NCBI GenBank assembly: GCA_016933965.1
Contig: JAFGTS010000014.1
Location: forward strand, 43,267-107,266
DNA length: 64,000 nt
Direction: 5' to 3'
Source of the DNA: Deltaproteobacteria bacterium
GTDB taxonomy: Bacteria; Desulfobacterota; Syntrophia; Syntrophales; UBA2210
This document shows, one piece after another, positions 9,620-18,803 of this stretch. The notes under the pieces are model-generated. The model ran no database searches. It saw only the letters and a list, made by a program, of their open reading frames with translations, and was not told where the DNA came from. How positions within the stretch are numbered: the first letter of the stretch is position 1; each line of letters begins with the position of its first letter. The position numbers and the translations under genes are program-made.

Positions 9620-9717
9620 AAAATAAAACACTTTTCTTTGATCCAGATGATTTATTCAATGCTCATATTTGGCGAAGTCATGAAAAGCTCCATGGTGCCG
9701 AAAAACCAGCATTTTGA
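9612..9717 (+). other. Out-of-frame continuation of the preceding gene
   Basis: In the frame shifted by one base relative to the preceding stop, codons read IKNKTLFFDPDDLFNAHIW and then RSHEKLHGAEKPAF before a TGA at 9715. This has no start codon of its own and joins smoothly to SALF if the short T-run at 9604-9608 had one more T. The reading fits a lost C-terminus through a one-base indel, either a real mutation, phase variation or a sequencing error. Confidence 0.45.
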
Positions 9718-9765
9718 TTTTTAACTGCTTGAATATATTAAATGCAAATTAAAAATTGCCACTTT

Positions 9766-9786
9766 ATGACTTTTTGACGAAGTCAT
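9766..9786. repeat. Short palindrome ATGACTT-7 nt-AAGTCAT
   Basis: A perfect 7-bp stem with a 7-nt loop lies in the 190-nt gap before the acetyltransferase gene. A related GAAGTCAT occurs at 9674-9681 in the same gap. It could be a REP-like element or a weak terminator, although no T-run follows on the plus strand. Confidence 0.4.
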
Positions 9787-9810
9787 CATATTTATTGATA
9801 CACACTCATT

Positions 9811-10521
9811 ATGCCGGTTAACTTAAATAAAATATTAAAAATCACTGCTCAAAGTGTGCCCGCCTGTTTAACCATTGCTGCGATGAATACCATCATGCGC
9901 CTCAAATACAACGTTAAGATAATGAAAAATTGTAAAGTTAAGATCGACTGTGAGTTTGAAGGGCATAATGCCGTGTTTCACAATACTGAAATATCGAATT
10001 CAATCCTTGGGTTGTTTTCTTATGTTGCTGAAAATTCCGTCATTCGGAGCACAAAGATTGGTAGATTCTGTGCTATTGGGGACTATGTGAGAACGGGAGT
10101 AGGACGCCATCCCATCGATACGATGGTTAGTATTCATCCCGCATTTTTTTCGCTTAAGAAACAGGCAGGAATAACTTTCGCTCAAGAGCAACTATTCCAT
10201 GAACATTTATATGTAGATGCAGAGAGAAGATTTGTTGTTGATATTGGCAATGATGTGTGGATTGGCAATAATGTTACGATAATGGATGGAATTATTGTAT
10301 CTGATGGCGCGGTTATTGGTGCTGGTGCAGTAGTAACAAAAGATGTTGCCCCATATTGCGTAGTTGGTGGAATACCTGCAAGGGCGATAAGATACCGTTT
10401 TAGTAAAGAAGAAAGGAAGTTTCTCCAAGAATTTAAGTGGTGGGAGAAAGACGTTAATTGGCTCGCAAGAAATGCACACTTGTTTTGTGATATAGAAAAA
10501 TTCATGAAAAATGTTGGTTAA
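9811..10521 (+). CDS. CatB-like hexapeptide acetyltransferase
   Basis: The 236-residue protein has left-handed beta-helix repeats in its middle and the xenobiotic-acetyltransferase pattern GNDVWIGNNVTIMDGI, followed by GAGAVVTKDVAPYCVVGGIPA. Such enzymes transfer acetyl from acetyl-CoA to sugar hydroxyl or amino groups. The N-terminal 30 residues are hydrophobic or basic and unlike the family core. No strong ribosome binding site precedes the ATG. In context it most likely O-acetylates the surface polysaccharide. Confidence 0.8.
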   Translation: MPVNLNKILKITAQSVPACLTIAAMNTIMRLKYNVKIMKNCKVKIDCEFEGHNAVFHNTEISNSILGLFSYVAENSVIRSTKIGRFCAIGDYVRTGVGRHPIDTMVSIHPAFFSLKKQAGITFAQEQLFHEHLYVDAERRFVVDIGNDVWIGNNVTIMDGIIVSDGAVIGAGAVVTKDVAPYCVVGGIPARAIRYRFSKEERKFLQEFKWWEKDVNWLARNAHLFCDIEKFMKNVG

Positions 10522-10620
10522 TATAATAACAATAATAACAGGTTTATTAATGAGAAAAATGACATAAAAACAAGTCATTTAATATGAATAAGAATACTCC
10601 CGAAATGAAGAGCAGCAGCA

Positions 10621-11529
10621 GTGATTCAAAATAAAGCCGCCAGAGTATTTGTTATTATAACTTGTCATAATCAACTTCATGCGATTAAGCGGTGTTTGTC
10701 ATCTCTTTTCAAACAAACATTTAAAAACATATCCCTTGTTGTTGTTGACGATGGGAGCAATGACAATACGTCTGAATTCCTCAGCCAGATTGGCAATAAC
10801 ACAGTGGTATTGCGTGGCGATGGCAACTTGTGGTGGGGCGGTGGGGTTTTGCGCGGCTATGAATCAATTTCTCATGTTGTGCAGGAGAGTGACTATATAT
10901 ATCTTGTCAATTGTGATGTCGAACTTAAAGAAGACTGTTTGGAAAAACTTCTTTTTTTCCTTGAATCAAAGAAAAACAGCTGCATCGCACACTCTCTTAC
11001 AGTAAACCAGTCAGACCGAGAAACTATAATTACTTGCGGGAGTAATATTAAAAGTTGGGCATTATTTCTTACAGATCACCCTCTGAGAGGAATGAAGCGT
11101 TCTCAGATTGATTTTGCGCCCGTTGCTATTGAGACAGTTACCGCACGGTCCCTTTTAATTCCTAATAATGTAATAGAAAAAGTTGGTTTTATAGACGGCA
11201 AAGCTTTTCCTCATTATGGTGGTGACAGCGATTTCGGAGTACGCTGTAAGCGATTGGGATTTCAGCCTTTTGTGGTTCCACAAAGTGTCTGTTATTTGGA
11301 TATTCTTTCTACAGGTAACAACCCGGGATTAGATAGCGCTTCACTGAGGGATAAAATGGGAGGGCTTTTTTCCATCAAATCAACCAACAACCTTAAATAT
11401 CGATGGAAATTTGGTCGTAACATAGAGAAAGGATATTTACGCATTCCATATTTTATATCGGTATGCGCACAGGTATTCGGGGGCATTATTGTCGAGATTC
11501 TTAGATCATTAGGAAGAAGATTATCATAA
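10621..11529 (+). CDS. Family 2 glycosyltransferase
   Basis: GT-A fold motifs are visible: VFVIITCHNQLHAIKRCLSSL at the N-terminus, VVDDGSNDNT, GDGNLWWGGG and LVNCDVEL (the DXD-like metal site). The GNLWW motif is common in rhamnosyl- or related hexosyltransferases of O-antigen clusters. The GTG is the first possible start after an in-frame stop at 10606. The 302-residue protein ends with a hydrophobic, possibly membrane-associated segment. Donor and acceptor are unknown. Confidence 0.85.
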   Translation: MIQNKAARVFVIITCHNQLHAIKRCLSSLFKQTFKNISLVVVDDGSNDNTSEFLSQIGNNTVVLRGDGNLWWGGGVLRGYESISHVVQESDYIYLVNCDVELKEDCLEKLLFFLESKKNSCIAHSLTVNQSDRETIITCGSNIKSWALFLTDHPLRGMKRSQIDFAPVAIETVTARSLLIPNNVIEKVGFIDGKAFPHYGGDSDFGVRCKRLGFQPFVVPQSVCYLDILSTGNNPGLDSASLRDKMGGLFSIKSTNNLKYRWKFGRNIEKGYLRIPYFISVCAQVFGGIIVEILRSLGRRLS

Positions 11530-11560
11530 AAAATTTTCTTAAAGGCACGATATTAAATCC

Positions 11561-12928
11561 ATGACCTGCCGCCACGATTCTTCTTTTTACAATTCACACG
11601 ATAGAAAAATTTTAGATGTTACGTCTATGCCTGCCAGAGGATATTCGCTGAATAAGTCTTTGTCAGTTGATACGAATTCAGACGGGATAGGTAATGCCGG
11701 AAGCCTTCTTGTTTGGATTGCAACAGTTTTCTTTGTTGCAAAATATTTCATCTGTAGGGGACCTCGCCCTCTAGATCTAATAAATATAGTTTCCGTTGAA
11801 ACCGCAGGAATACTTACTGTGTATTTCCTTTCACTATTGAAGGGGACTGTAAGAATTAATATTAAATATGTGATGTTTATTATAGGTGGTTATATTATTT
11901 TGCTCGGTCATCTTATGTTAGTGATTGATCACTTCACTTTTGAATATATCATCAAGCTGTCGCGATTATATGCATATATAGTCATTATTTTGATTTTTGC
12001 TATGCATTTCTTTAACTGGCATGTTTTTTATCGTGTATTGCTTACATTTTGTTATGCATCTTTGTTTCTTACAGTAATCGGGGCGTTTTTTTTCCCGAAC
12101 TATTTTGTAGAGATAGGATATGGTTTTACTCGGTGGCGTGCCATGTTTTCGGAACCATCAGCGTTTGCGCCAGTAATAAGTATCGTGTTGTTTGATTCTC
12201 TGGTGCGAAAGAGGATTTTAGGGATTATATTATCTCTTTTCGTAGCTCATCTTGTGGCTTCCGGGACTGTATATGTTGTCATGGTACTTATGGCCATTAT
12301 GTTTTGTGTCAGATACGTTATATTTCAAAAACGAAACATTAAAAAGCTTATCATCTTGTTTTCAGTGCCGTTATTTATAATGATAACAGTCGTTTTTTTA
12401 TTGGTGTATCAGTCAGAAGTTATGAAAATACTTGATAATAGCTTTAATTACGGAAGAATCGTCACTTCTATCCAAAGTGTTTCTGAAGAAGGTCATGGCA
12501 ATTCAAGACTCCGTTCCCTGTTTAATTATTATAAAATCTTTAAGAACGAAGGCGGTCTATTTTTTGGTCGTGGTTTTAATGCAGCAACAGTTTTTTTCGG
12601 GGAAGAAAGCGGAGAAAATATTAATAGAGAATATTCTATCCTTCATTCGTTTTTCTTTGCTTTTGGTATTATTGGAAGCGCTGCGCTAATATTTATTCTG
12701 TTCATGACATGGTTTTATTTAAATAAAACGGGCAATGTGTTTATGTTAATAACATATTCAGCCTTTCTTTTTTCTTCTCTCTTGAATAGTTCGGGAGGAC
12801 ATACCCTTTATAAATTTTGTTACATCTTTATCCTTTCATCCATAATATATGGGAAAGATGGATTGCCGGGCTATGCGCGGAGCATCAAAAACCCTTCAAT
12901 TTTCAGGAGGAGCGTTGAAGTGGCGTGA
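11561..12928 (+). CDS. wzy: O-antigen/capsule polymerase, Wzy-like membrane protein
   Basis: The 455-residue protein is strongly hydrophobic with about 10-11 predicted membrane segments after a polar 45-residue N-terminus. A large loop around residues 290-345 (containing GRGFNAAT) sits between membrane blocks, as in O-antigen ligase/polymerase (PF04932-type) proteins. It would polymerise flipped repeat units in the periplasm. Sequence conservation in this family is low, so the call rests mainly on topology and on its place between glycosyltransferase genes. Confidence 0.7.
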   Translation: MTCRHDSSFYNSHDRKILDVTSMPARGYSLNKSLSVDTNSDGIGNAGSLLVWIATVFFVAKYFICRGPRPLDLINIVSVETAGILTVYFLSLLKGTVRINIKYVMFIIGGYIILLGHLMLVIDHFTFEYIIKLSRLYAYIVIILIFAMHFFNWHVFYRVLLTFCYASLFLTVIGAFFFPNYFVEIGYGFTRWRAMFSEPSAFAPVISIVLFDSLVRKRILGIILSLFVAHLVASGTVYVVMVLMAIMFCVRYVIFQKRNIKKLIILFSVPLFIMITVVFLLVYQSEVMKILDNSFNYGRIVTSIQSVSEEGHGNSRLRSLFNYYKIFKNEGGLFFGRGFNAATVFFGEESGENINREYSILHSFFFAFGIIGSAALIFILFMTWFYLNKTGNVFMLITYSAFLFSSLLNSSGGHTLYKFCYIFILSSIIYGKDGLPGYARSIKNPSIFRRSVEVA

Positions 12929-12938
12929 AGAATTGGAT

Positions 12939-14150
12939 ATGAAAATTATCTATCTCCATCAATATTTTAATACCCCTTCTATGTCAGGTGGAACGCGTTC
13001 ATATGAGATGGCGAGACGTTTCATTATTGCAGGACATGAAGTACATATGATCACGTCACAAAGAGAGAATTCTCGTTATTTTTACAGATGGATGGAAGAA
13101 AATATTGATGGTATTCATGTCTACTGGTTACATGTGCCTTATTCAAACAAGATGAGATTTACGGCACGAATAATGGCTTTTATGAAGTTTGCCCTTTTAT
13201 CCGCCCTAAAGGCTGTAAAAGTTGGTGGAGATATAATATTTGCAACCAGTACTCCATTAACTATTGCCTTACCAGCAGTGTATGCTGCCCGGCGGTTGAA
13301 AAAACCGATGGTTTTTGAAGTGCGAGATCTGTGGCCGGAGATACCCATTGCCGTGGGCGCGATCAAGAACATATTTTTAAAAAAGGCAACGAGATGGTTT
13401 GAGTGTTTTGCTTACAAGAATTCAGAAGCCATAGTAGCTTTATCTCCTGGCATGGCTGCAGGTATAATTAAAACTGGGTATCCAGAAAACAAGGTGTATG
13501 TAGTACCCAACAGCTGTGATATTGAGATGTTTCAAATTTCAGAAAGCGAGAGGGATGCGTTTCTGAGGTTACACCCGGATTTGCGGGATGGGCCACTTGT
13601 TCTTTACGCAGGTACGCTTGGTCTCATTAATGGAGTTGGATATCTTGTTGAAATAGCAACTGCTATGATACGAATCGATGCATCGGTTCGTTTTTTGATT
13701 GTTGGTGAAGGTAAGGAACAAAAGAAAATTAGGGAAAAAGCCTTTAGTGCCGGTGTGCTGGGAAAAAATCTATGGATGTTGCCGTCGGTCTCAAAATCAG
13801 AGATGCCGCATTTACTTTCGGCAGCAACAATAACGAGTTCGTTCGTTATAAATTTGAAGGAACTGTGGAATAATTCTGCAAATAAGTTTTTTGATGCATT
13901 AGCTGCTGGACGGCCAATTATGATAAATTATGGCGGATGGCAGGCGGATTTGATACGTGAAACAGGGGCTGGATTGGTTGTGCCGCCAAATGATGCCTTA
14001 CGATCCGCTGAGATACTGCATGATTTTCTTTCCGAACCAGGTAGGGTAACAAGGGCCGGACAAGCGGCCTTTAAACTAGCCAAGTCCCGCTTTGCACGTG
14101 ATGATTTAGCAGAAGAATTGTTGGCAGTATTGGAAAAAACATGTGGCTGA
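12939..14150 (+). CDS. Family 4 glycosyltransferase, WbuB-like
   Basis: The GT-B protein starts with MKIIYLHQYFNTPSMSGGTRSYE and carries FEVRDLWPE, LYAGTLG, IVGEG and NSANKFFDALAAGRP. In that last motif the usual EX7E glutamate is missing, as is common for WbuB proteins that add FucNAc or related sugars. I chose the ATG at 12939 because homologues begin there; a TTG at 12915 behind AGGAGG is an alternative. It begins 10 nt after the wzy stop. It probably adds the second sugar onto the lipid-linked diNAcBac-type residue. Confidence 0.85.
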   Translation: MKIIYLHQYFNTPSMSGGTRSYEMARRFIIAGHEVHMITSQRENSRYFYRWMEENIDGIHVYWLHVPYSNKMRFTARIMAFMKFALLSALKAVKVGGDIIFATSTPLTIALPAVYAARRLKKPMVFEVRDLWPEIPIAVGAIKNIFLKKATRWFECFAYKNSEAIVALSPGMAAGIIKTGYPENKVYVVPNSCDIEMFQISESERDAFLRLHPDLRDGPLVLYAGTLGLINGVGYLVEIATAMIRIDASVRFLIVGEGKEQKKIREKAFSAGVLGKNLWMLPSVSKSEMPHLLSAATITSSFVINLKELWNNSANKFFDALAAGRPIMINYGGWQADLIRETGAGLVVPPNDALRSAEILHDFLSEPGRVTRAGQAAFKLAKSRFARDDLAEELLAVLEKTCG

Positions 14151-14177
14151 AACTACCGATGTAGCAGCAACAAACGT

Positions 14178-14816
14178 ATGAGGATGATGTCTGTTTATGA
14201 ACCGCACAAGAAACCGGGAAGACAGCTCTTTGATCTGGCGATTGCTGTTCCTTCCATGATCATTCTAGTGCCCGTTTTGTGTGTGATAGGATTCCTGGTA
14301 CGCCTTAAGATTGGGTCGCCGGTCCTTTTCCGCCAGATACGTCCAGGGTTGCATGGCAGGCCTTTTACCATCTATAAGTTTCGCACTATGACGGATGAAA
14401 GGAATAAGGACGGGAGTCTGTTACCTGACAGACACCGCTTGACTAAATTCGGACGTTTTCTTCGGAGCACCAGTTTGGATGAATTGCCAGAATTGTTAAA
14501 TGTTTTAAAGGGCGATATGAGTGTTGTCGGACCCAGACCATTACTTATGCAATATTTAGAGAGATATACACCCGAGCAGGCGCGCCGCCATGAAGTAAAG
14601 CCGGGTATCACAGGTTGGGCGCAGATAAATGGTCGTAATGCAATTACCTGGGAAGAAAAATTTCAGTATGATGTATGGTATGTCGATAATCAATCATTCT
14701 GGCTGGATTTAAAAATTATTATTTTAACGATTTGGAAAATTTTGAAACGTGAGGGAATTAATCAGCCAGGGCAAGCAACAATGGAAGAATTTATAGGATC
14801 AAAAAACAATGAGTGA
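14178..14816 (+). CDS. pglC: PglC-type monotopic phosphoglycosyl transferase
   Basis: This 212-residue protein has one N-terminal membrane segment (residues about 18-42) followed by the catalytic core FRTMTDERN, SLDELPELLNVLKGDMSVVGPRP and KPGITGWAQINGRN. The Asp-Glu dyad in SLDEL is the catalytic pair of the family. The enzyme transfers a phosphosugar, probably diNAcBac-1-phosphate, to undecaprenyl phosphate and so starts repeat-unit synthesis. It overlaps the next acetyltransferase gene by 8 nt, matching the PglC-PglD-PglE order. Confidence 0.9.
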   Translation: MRMMSVYEPHKKPGRQLFDLAIAVPSMIILVPVLCVIGFLVRLKIGSPVLFRQIRPGLHGRPFTIYKFRTMTDERNKDGSLLPDRHRLTKFGRFLRSTSLDELPELLNVLKGDMSVVGPRPLLMQYLERYTPEQARRHEVKPGITGWAQINGRNAITWEEKFQYDVWYVDNQSFWLDLKIIILTIWKILKREGINQPGQATMEEFIGSKNNE

Positions 14817-15225
14817 TCAAGACCGTTTTGCTGATTGGGAATATCCTGAGATTGAAGAGGGGAAACCGACCAAGTATAACTGGGTGGTCCGGAATGTTTA
14901 TGGACTGAGATTAGGTTATAAAACGGACATAGGTGCCTTCAGTTACATCAATGCAAAATATGGAGTCACGATTGAGGATTTTGTACAAATAGGATCACAT
15001 TGTTCCATTTATTCCGTCTCTACCATTGATGGAAAAAGCGGACCAGTGTTACTGAAGAAGGGCTGTCGTGTGGGAAGCCACAGTGTTATCATGCCGGGTG
15101 TGACTGTAGGTGCAAATTCTATTGTCGGTGCATTGAGTTTTGTTAGTTGTGACATTCCCGAGAACTGTATCGCCGCCGGGGTTCCAGCGAAAGTGATAAA
15201 AAAAACCAAGCCACATATTGCGTAA
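14809..15225 (+). CDS. Hexapeptide acetyltransferase (PglD/WbbJ-like)
   Basis: The short 138-residue protein consists almost entirely of left-handed beta-helix repeats (VTIEDFVQIGSHCSIYS, CRVGSHSVIMPGVTVGANSIVG) and ends with AAGVPAKVIKK. It lacks the N-terminal Rossmann-like domain of Campylobacter PglD. Its place between PglC- and PglE-type genes suggests it acetylates the 4-amino sugar made by the aminotransferase. This is the last gene in the AT-rich part of the locus. Confidence 0.75.
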   Translation: MSDQDRFADWEYPEIEEGKPTKYNWVVRNVYGLRLGYKTDIGAFSYINAKYGVTIEDFVQIGSHCSIYSVSTIDGKSGPVLLKKGCRVGSHSVIMPGVTVGANSIVGALSFVSCDIPENCIAAGVPAKVIKKTKPHIA

Positions 15226-15245
15226 ATCAAAGCAGATTTGTCTAA

Positions 15246-16472
15246 ATGATAAAAACAAAAACAAAACGCATCTTCCTTTCCCCGCCCCACATGGGGGGAC
15301 AGGAACTCGATTTTATCCGGGAAGCCTTTGAAAGTAATTACATTGCTCCCCTGGGGCCCCAGGTTAACGCCTTTGAACGTGAGTTCTGCGAGCGGGTCGG
15401 GATCTCCCATGCCGTGGCCCTGGCGAGCGGAACGGCGGCGATACACCTGGCCCTGCGGATTCTCGATGCCGGCCCCGGCGACGAGATCTTCGCCTCAACA
15501 CTGACCTTCATCGGCAGCGTCACTCCCATCATCTTTCAGGGGGCACGTCCCGTCTTTATCGATGCCGACCGTGTCTCTTGGAACATGGACCCGGGGCTGC
15601 TCGAGGAGGAACTCAAACGGTGTGCCGCGGCCGGCAGCCTGCCGAAAGCGGTGGTCCCAACTGACCTGTACGGACAGTGCGCCGACCTGGACAGGATCCG
15701 CGACATCTGTGAACCCTATGAAATTCCCGTTATTGTTGATGCCGCCGAATCCCTCGGTGCAACCTGCAGGGGCCGAAGCGCCGGTGTTGGGGCATGGGCC
15801 GCGGTGTTCTCCTTCAACGGGAACAAGATCATCACCACCTCCGGAGGCGGCATGCTTGCCTCGGATGACAGGGCGATGATCGACCAGGCCCGGTTCCTGT
15901 CGCAACAGGCAAGGGATGATGCGCCCCACTACGAGCATTCGCAGATAGGCTATAACTACCGGATGAGCAACATCGTGGCCGCCATCGGCAGGGGACAGTT
16001 GCGGGTCCTTGACGAACGGGTCGATGCCCGTCGCCGCATCCGTGAATTCTATCAGGATGCCTTGAAGAAGCTTCCCGGCATATCCTTCATGCCCGAGGCT
16101 CCCTATGGAAAATCGAACTGCTGGCTGACGGTTATTCTGATCGAACCTGAAGCATTCGGTGCCGACCGGGAACAGGTTCGCCGGGCCCTCGAGGCGGAAA
16201 ATATCGAATCGCGGCCCCTGTGGAAGCCGATGCACGCGCAGCCGGTGTTCAATGTGAAAGGGATTAAGGATTACGGATTAGGGATTACGGATTATGAATC
16301 GGGGATCGGGAATGGAAACAGGGGGCTCAGGCGGTATGAAGCACGGGTTGTGGGAGGAGCGGTCAGCGAGTACCTCTTTGAACGCGGTCTCTGCCTGCCC
16401 TCGGGAACGGCCCTGTCAAAGGACGACCTCGAGCGGATCGTGGCGGTGATCCGCAACTGCAAAGCCGCATAA
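15246..16472 (+). CDS. pglE: DegT/DnrJ/EryC1 aminotransferase, PglE-like, with repeat insertion
   Basis: A PLP-dependent sugar aminotransferase of 408 residues: FLSPPHMGGQEL start, LASGTAAIHLALRI, DLYGQCAD and the Schiff-base lysine in FSFNGNKIITTSGGGM. It should convert the 4-keto sugar from the downstream dehydratase to a UDP-4-amino sugar. Near the C-terminus, between HAQPVFNVKG and VVGGAVSEYLFERG, about 30 additional residues are present, encoded largely by a 7-nt tandem repeat. The frame is preserved. Codon use is GC-rich, unlike the genes just before it. Confidence 0.9.
   Translation: MIKTKTKRIFLSPPHMGGQELDFIREAFESNYIAPLGPQVNAFEREFCERVGISHAVALASGTAAIHLALRILDAGPGDEIFASTLTFIGSVTPIIFQGARPVFIDADRVSWNMDPGLLEEELKRCAAAGSLPKAVVPTDLYGQCADLDRIRDICEPYEIPVIVDAAESLGATCRGRSAGVGAWAAVFSFNGNKIITTSGGGMLASDDRAMIDQARFLSQQARDDAPHYEHSQIGYNYRMSNIVAAIGRGQLRVLDERVDARRRIREFYQDALKKLPGISFMPEAPYGKSNCWLTVILIEPEAFGADREQVRRALEAENIESRPLWKPMHAQPVFNVKGIKDYGLGITDYESGIGNGNRGLRRYEARVVGGAVSEYLFERGLCLPSGTALSKDDLERIVAVIRNCKAA
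16261..16316. repeat. Eight tandem 7-nt repeats inside the pglE-like gene
   Basis: The units run GGATTAA, GGATTAC, GGATTAG, GGATTAC, GGATTAT, GAATCGG, GGATCGG, GAATGGA without gaps. They encode a degenerate 7-residue peptide repeat (GIKDYGL, GITDYES, GIGNGNR). The repeats related to this at 19878 and 27493 have the same period. Confidence 0.85.
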
Positions 16473-16506
16473 AATTGTTGCAATCAGACCATTATGTGTT
16501 ATTAGA

Positions 16507-18366
16507 ATGCCGTTCATGGTAAGAAATAAGAACTTCTGGTTCATGCTTCTAGGGGACGCGGTTCTCGTCCTCCTCTCGTATTACGCCGCCTATTTTCTCA
16601 GGTTTGACGGCGATATCCCCCCGGTATTTTTTGCAGGATTCGTAAAGACCGTTGTCTGGGTCGTGCCGTTGAAGCTTTTATGCTTTAACTTTTTCGACCA
16701 GTACAAGGGCATGTGGCGCTACACGAGCTTGCATGACATCATCGATCTTTTGAAGGCCTGCCTGACATCGTCGGCCATAATCGCGCTGATGCTGCTTCTC
16801 GCCGTCCGGTTTATCGGATTTCCGAGAAGCGTGTTCGCCATAGATTTCATCCTCACCTTTTTCATGGTCGGAGGATACCGGGTCGCGATCAGGCTCTTCT
16901 ATTCGCGGATGAACGGGCATTTCGCGGTTTCTTCACTATGGAAGCCACCGGCGGACGCGAAAAACATCCTCCTCATCGGAGCGGGTGATGCGGGGGAGAA
17001 ACTGTTGAGAGAGATCATGGAAACGGCGAATCTCCAGTATAACGTGGTCGGGTTTCTGGATGACGATACACACAAGATGAACCGGTCCATCCATGGTGTG
17101 CCCGTCCTGGGAGCCGTTGATCAGATCCAGAAGGTGGTGAAAAAGAATAGGGTGGAGGAGATCATTATTGCAATCCCCTCCGTCAGGGGCGAGCAGATGC
17201 GGCGGATCGTCGGCCTCTGCGAGCAGACGGGAAAGAGGTTCCGGACCGTGCCGGGCATCTGGGAACTGATCGAAGGCAAGGTGTCGGTGAAGCGGATCAG
17301 GGATGTGACCCTGGCAGACCTCCTCGGCCGGGAAGAGGTCCATCTCGATGAGGACGGGATCGAACAGTATCTCTCGGGGAAAAAGGTCCTCGTCACGGGG
17401 GCCGGCGGATCAATCGGTTCCGAGCTGGTGCGGCAGATATGCCGGTTCGGACCGGCGGCGCTGGGTTTGCTCGATTTCAGTGAGTTCAACCTGTTCAGTA
17501 TCGAAATGGAGTGCCGGCAGCTCTTTGAAGATATTCCCGTTCATCCCTTCCTGGTCGATATACGGGACGAGGAATCCCTGGAACAGACCTTCCGTGAATT
17601 CCGTCCCGATGTGGTCTTTCATGCCGCGGCGTACAAGCATGTCCCCATGCAGGAAGTGAATCCCTGGGAAGCCGTTGTCAACAATATCTGCGGCACCCGG
17701 AATGTCGCAGAGACGGCCCTGAGATACGAAACAGGACGCTTTGTGCTGGTCTCGACGGACAAGGCAGTACGCCCCGTAAATGTGATGGGTGCGACGAAAC
17801 GGGTCGCCGAGATGCTCATCGAATCCATCAACGGCGGCCGGACACGGTTCATGGCGGTCCGGTTCGGAAATGTCATCGGCAGTTCCGGTTCGGTCATTCC
17901 CCTTTTCCAGGAACAGATAGCGCGGGGCACGCCCGTCACGGTGACCCACCGCGAAGTGACACGATATTTCATGAGTATTCCCGAGGCGGCTCAGTTGATC
18001 CTCCAGGCGGGTGCCATGGGAACAGGCGGTGAGATATTTATCCTCGACATGGGTACCCCCGTTCGCATTCTCGATATGGCGGAAGACCTCATCCGCCTCA
18101 GCGGCCTTGAACCGTACACGGACATCCCCATTGCGTTCACCGGTCTGCGGCCGGGTGAGAAGCTCTATGAGGAACTGATCACCGAAGGCGAGGGGATCGT
18201 ATCGACGGAGCATGAGAAGATACTGGTCCTGCGGGGAAATACCGTGGACCGGGGGCGCCTGGAATCCTGTATCGAGGAACTGAAGAGGATCGCCCGTACC
18301 CATGACGCACCGGCGATCAAGAAGAAACTGCACGAGATCGTGGCTGAATACTCGCCGCAGCTCTAA
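16507..18366 (+). CDS. pglF: UDP-GlcNAc 4,6-dehydratase, membrane-bound PglF/CapD type
   Basis: The 619-residue protein has four N-terminal membrane segments, a first Rossmann domain (LLIGAGDAGEKLLREI) and a C-terminal short-chain dehydrogenase domain with VTGAGGSIGSELVRQI. The catalytic region reads LVSTDKAV then NVMGATKR, so Met stands at the usual Tyr position, as in PglF and WbpM. It makes the UDP-4-keto-6-deoxy sugar used by the PglE-like enzyme. It follows that gene by 34 nt. Together PglF, PglE, the acetyltransferase and PglC form a complete bacillosamine-type initiation module. Confidence 0.92.
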   Translation: MPFMVRNKNFWFMLLGDAVLVLLSYYAAYFLRFDGDIPPVFFAGFVKTVVWVVPLKLLCFNFFDQYKGMWRYTSLHDIIDLLKACLTSSAIIALMLLLAVRFIGFPRSVFAIDFILTFFMVGGYRVAIRLFYSRMNGHFAVSSLWKPPADAKNILLIGAGDAGEKLLREIMETANLQYNVVGFLDDDTHKMNRSIHGVPVLGAVDQIQKVVKKNRVEEIIIAIPSVRGEQMRRIVGLCEQTGKRFRTVPGIWELIEGKVSVKRIRDVTLADLLGREEVHLDEDGIEQYLSGKKVLVTGAGGSIGSELVRQICRFGPAALGLLDFSEFNLFSIEMECRQLFEDIPVHPFLVDIRDEESLEQTFREFRPDVVFHAAAYKHVPMQEVNPWEAVVNNICGTRNVAETALRYETGRFVLVSTDKAVRPVNVMGATKRVAEMLIESINGGRTRFMAVRFGNVIGSSGSVIPLFQEQIARGTPVTVTHREVTRYFMSIPEAAQLILQAGAMGTGGEIFILDMGTPVRILDMAEDLIRLSGLEPYTDIPIAFTGLRPGEKLYEELITEGEGIVSTEHEKILVLRGNTVDRGRLESCIEELKRIARTHDAPAIKKKLHEIVAEYSPQL

Positions 18367-18457
18367 GGATGCGCGGGTTCATTCGCTGAGCATCGCGTAT
18401 CCGACCCGATGCATCGTAAAAGCTCTTTTCCATAGGGAATGATATACCGGCGGGTAT

Positions 18458-18475
18458 AATCTATAACCCATTACC
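18458..18475. repeat. Left copy of a perfect 18-bp inverted repeat
   Basis: AATCTATAACCCATTACC here is the exact reverse complement of 18804-18821. The two copies bracket the comEA-like gene. An imperfect palindrome TTCCATAGGGAA lies 17 nt further out at 18428-18439. Confidence 0.85.
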
Positions 18476-18497
18476 AAATACAATCCGGGGGGATGAT

Positions 18498-18779
18498 ATG
18501 ATGAGAGTCAGGAAGTTCGTTGTTGTACTGCTTGTCGTTTCGTTGGTCGTTTCATTGGTTCCCGTTGTTTTTGCCGATGAGATGAAACCGGTCAATATCA
18601 ACACGGCGTCGGCGGATGATCTGTGCACTCTGAGCGGGATCGGCAAGACCGTCGCTCAGCGTATCGTTGATTACCGTGATCTGAACGGTCCCTTCAAAAC
18701 GCCGGAAGGCTTGATGGAAGTGAAAGGCGTGGGGGCGAAGATTTTCGATGCCAACAAGGATCGTATTACGATAAACTAA
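18498..18779 (+). CDS. ComEA-like exported helix-hairpin-helix protein
   Basis: A 93-residue protein with a signal peptide (KKV-type basic start, hydrophobic core to about residue 27, then FADE) followed by one helix-hairpin-helix domain: VNINTASADDLCTLSGIGKTVAQRIVDYR and GLMEVKGVGAKI. Proteins of this kind bind DNA non-specifically at the cell surface and some serve natural transformation. Six G before the start form the ribosome binding site. It sits alone between two inverted repeats and interrupts the sugar genes, which suggests independent acquisition. Confidence 0.85.
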   Translation: MMRVRKFVVVLLVVSLVVSLVPVVFADEMKPVNINTASADDLCTLSGIGKTVAQRIVDYRDLNGPFKTPEGLMEVKGVGAKIFDANKDRITIN

Positions 18780-18803
18780 CTTTCAACATATAATTTGCTC
18801 AAT

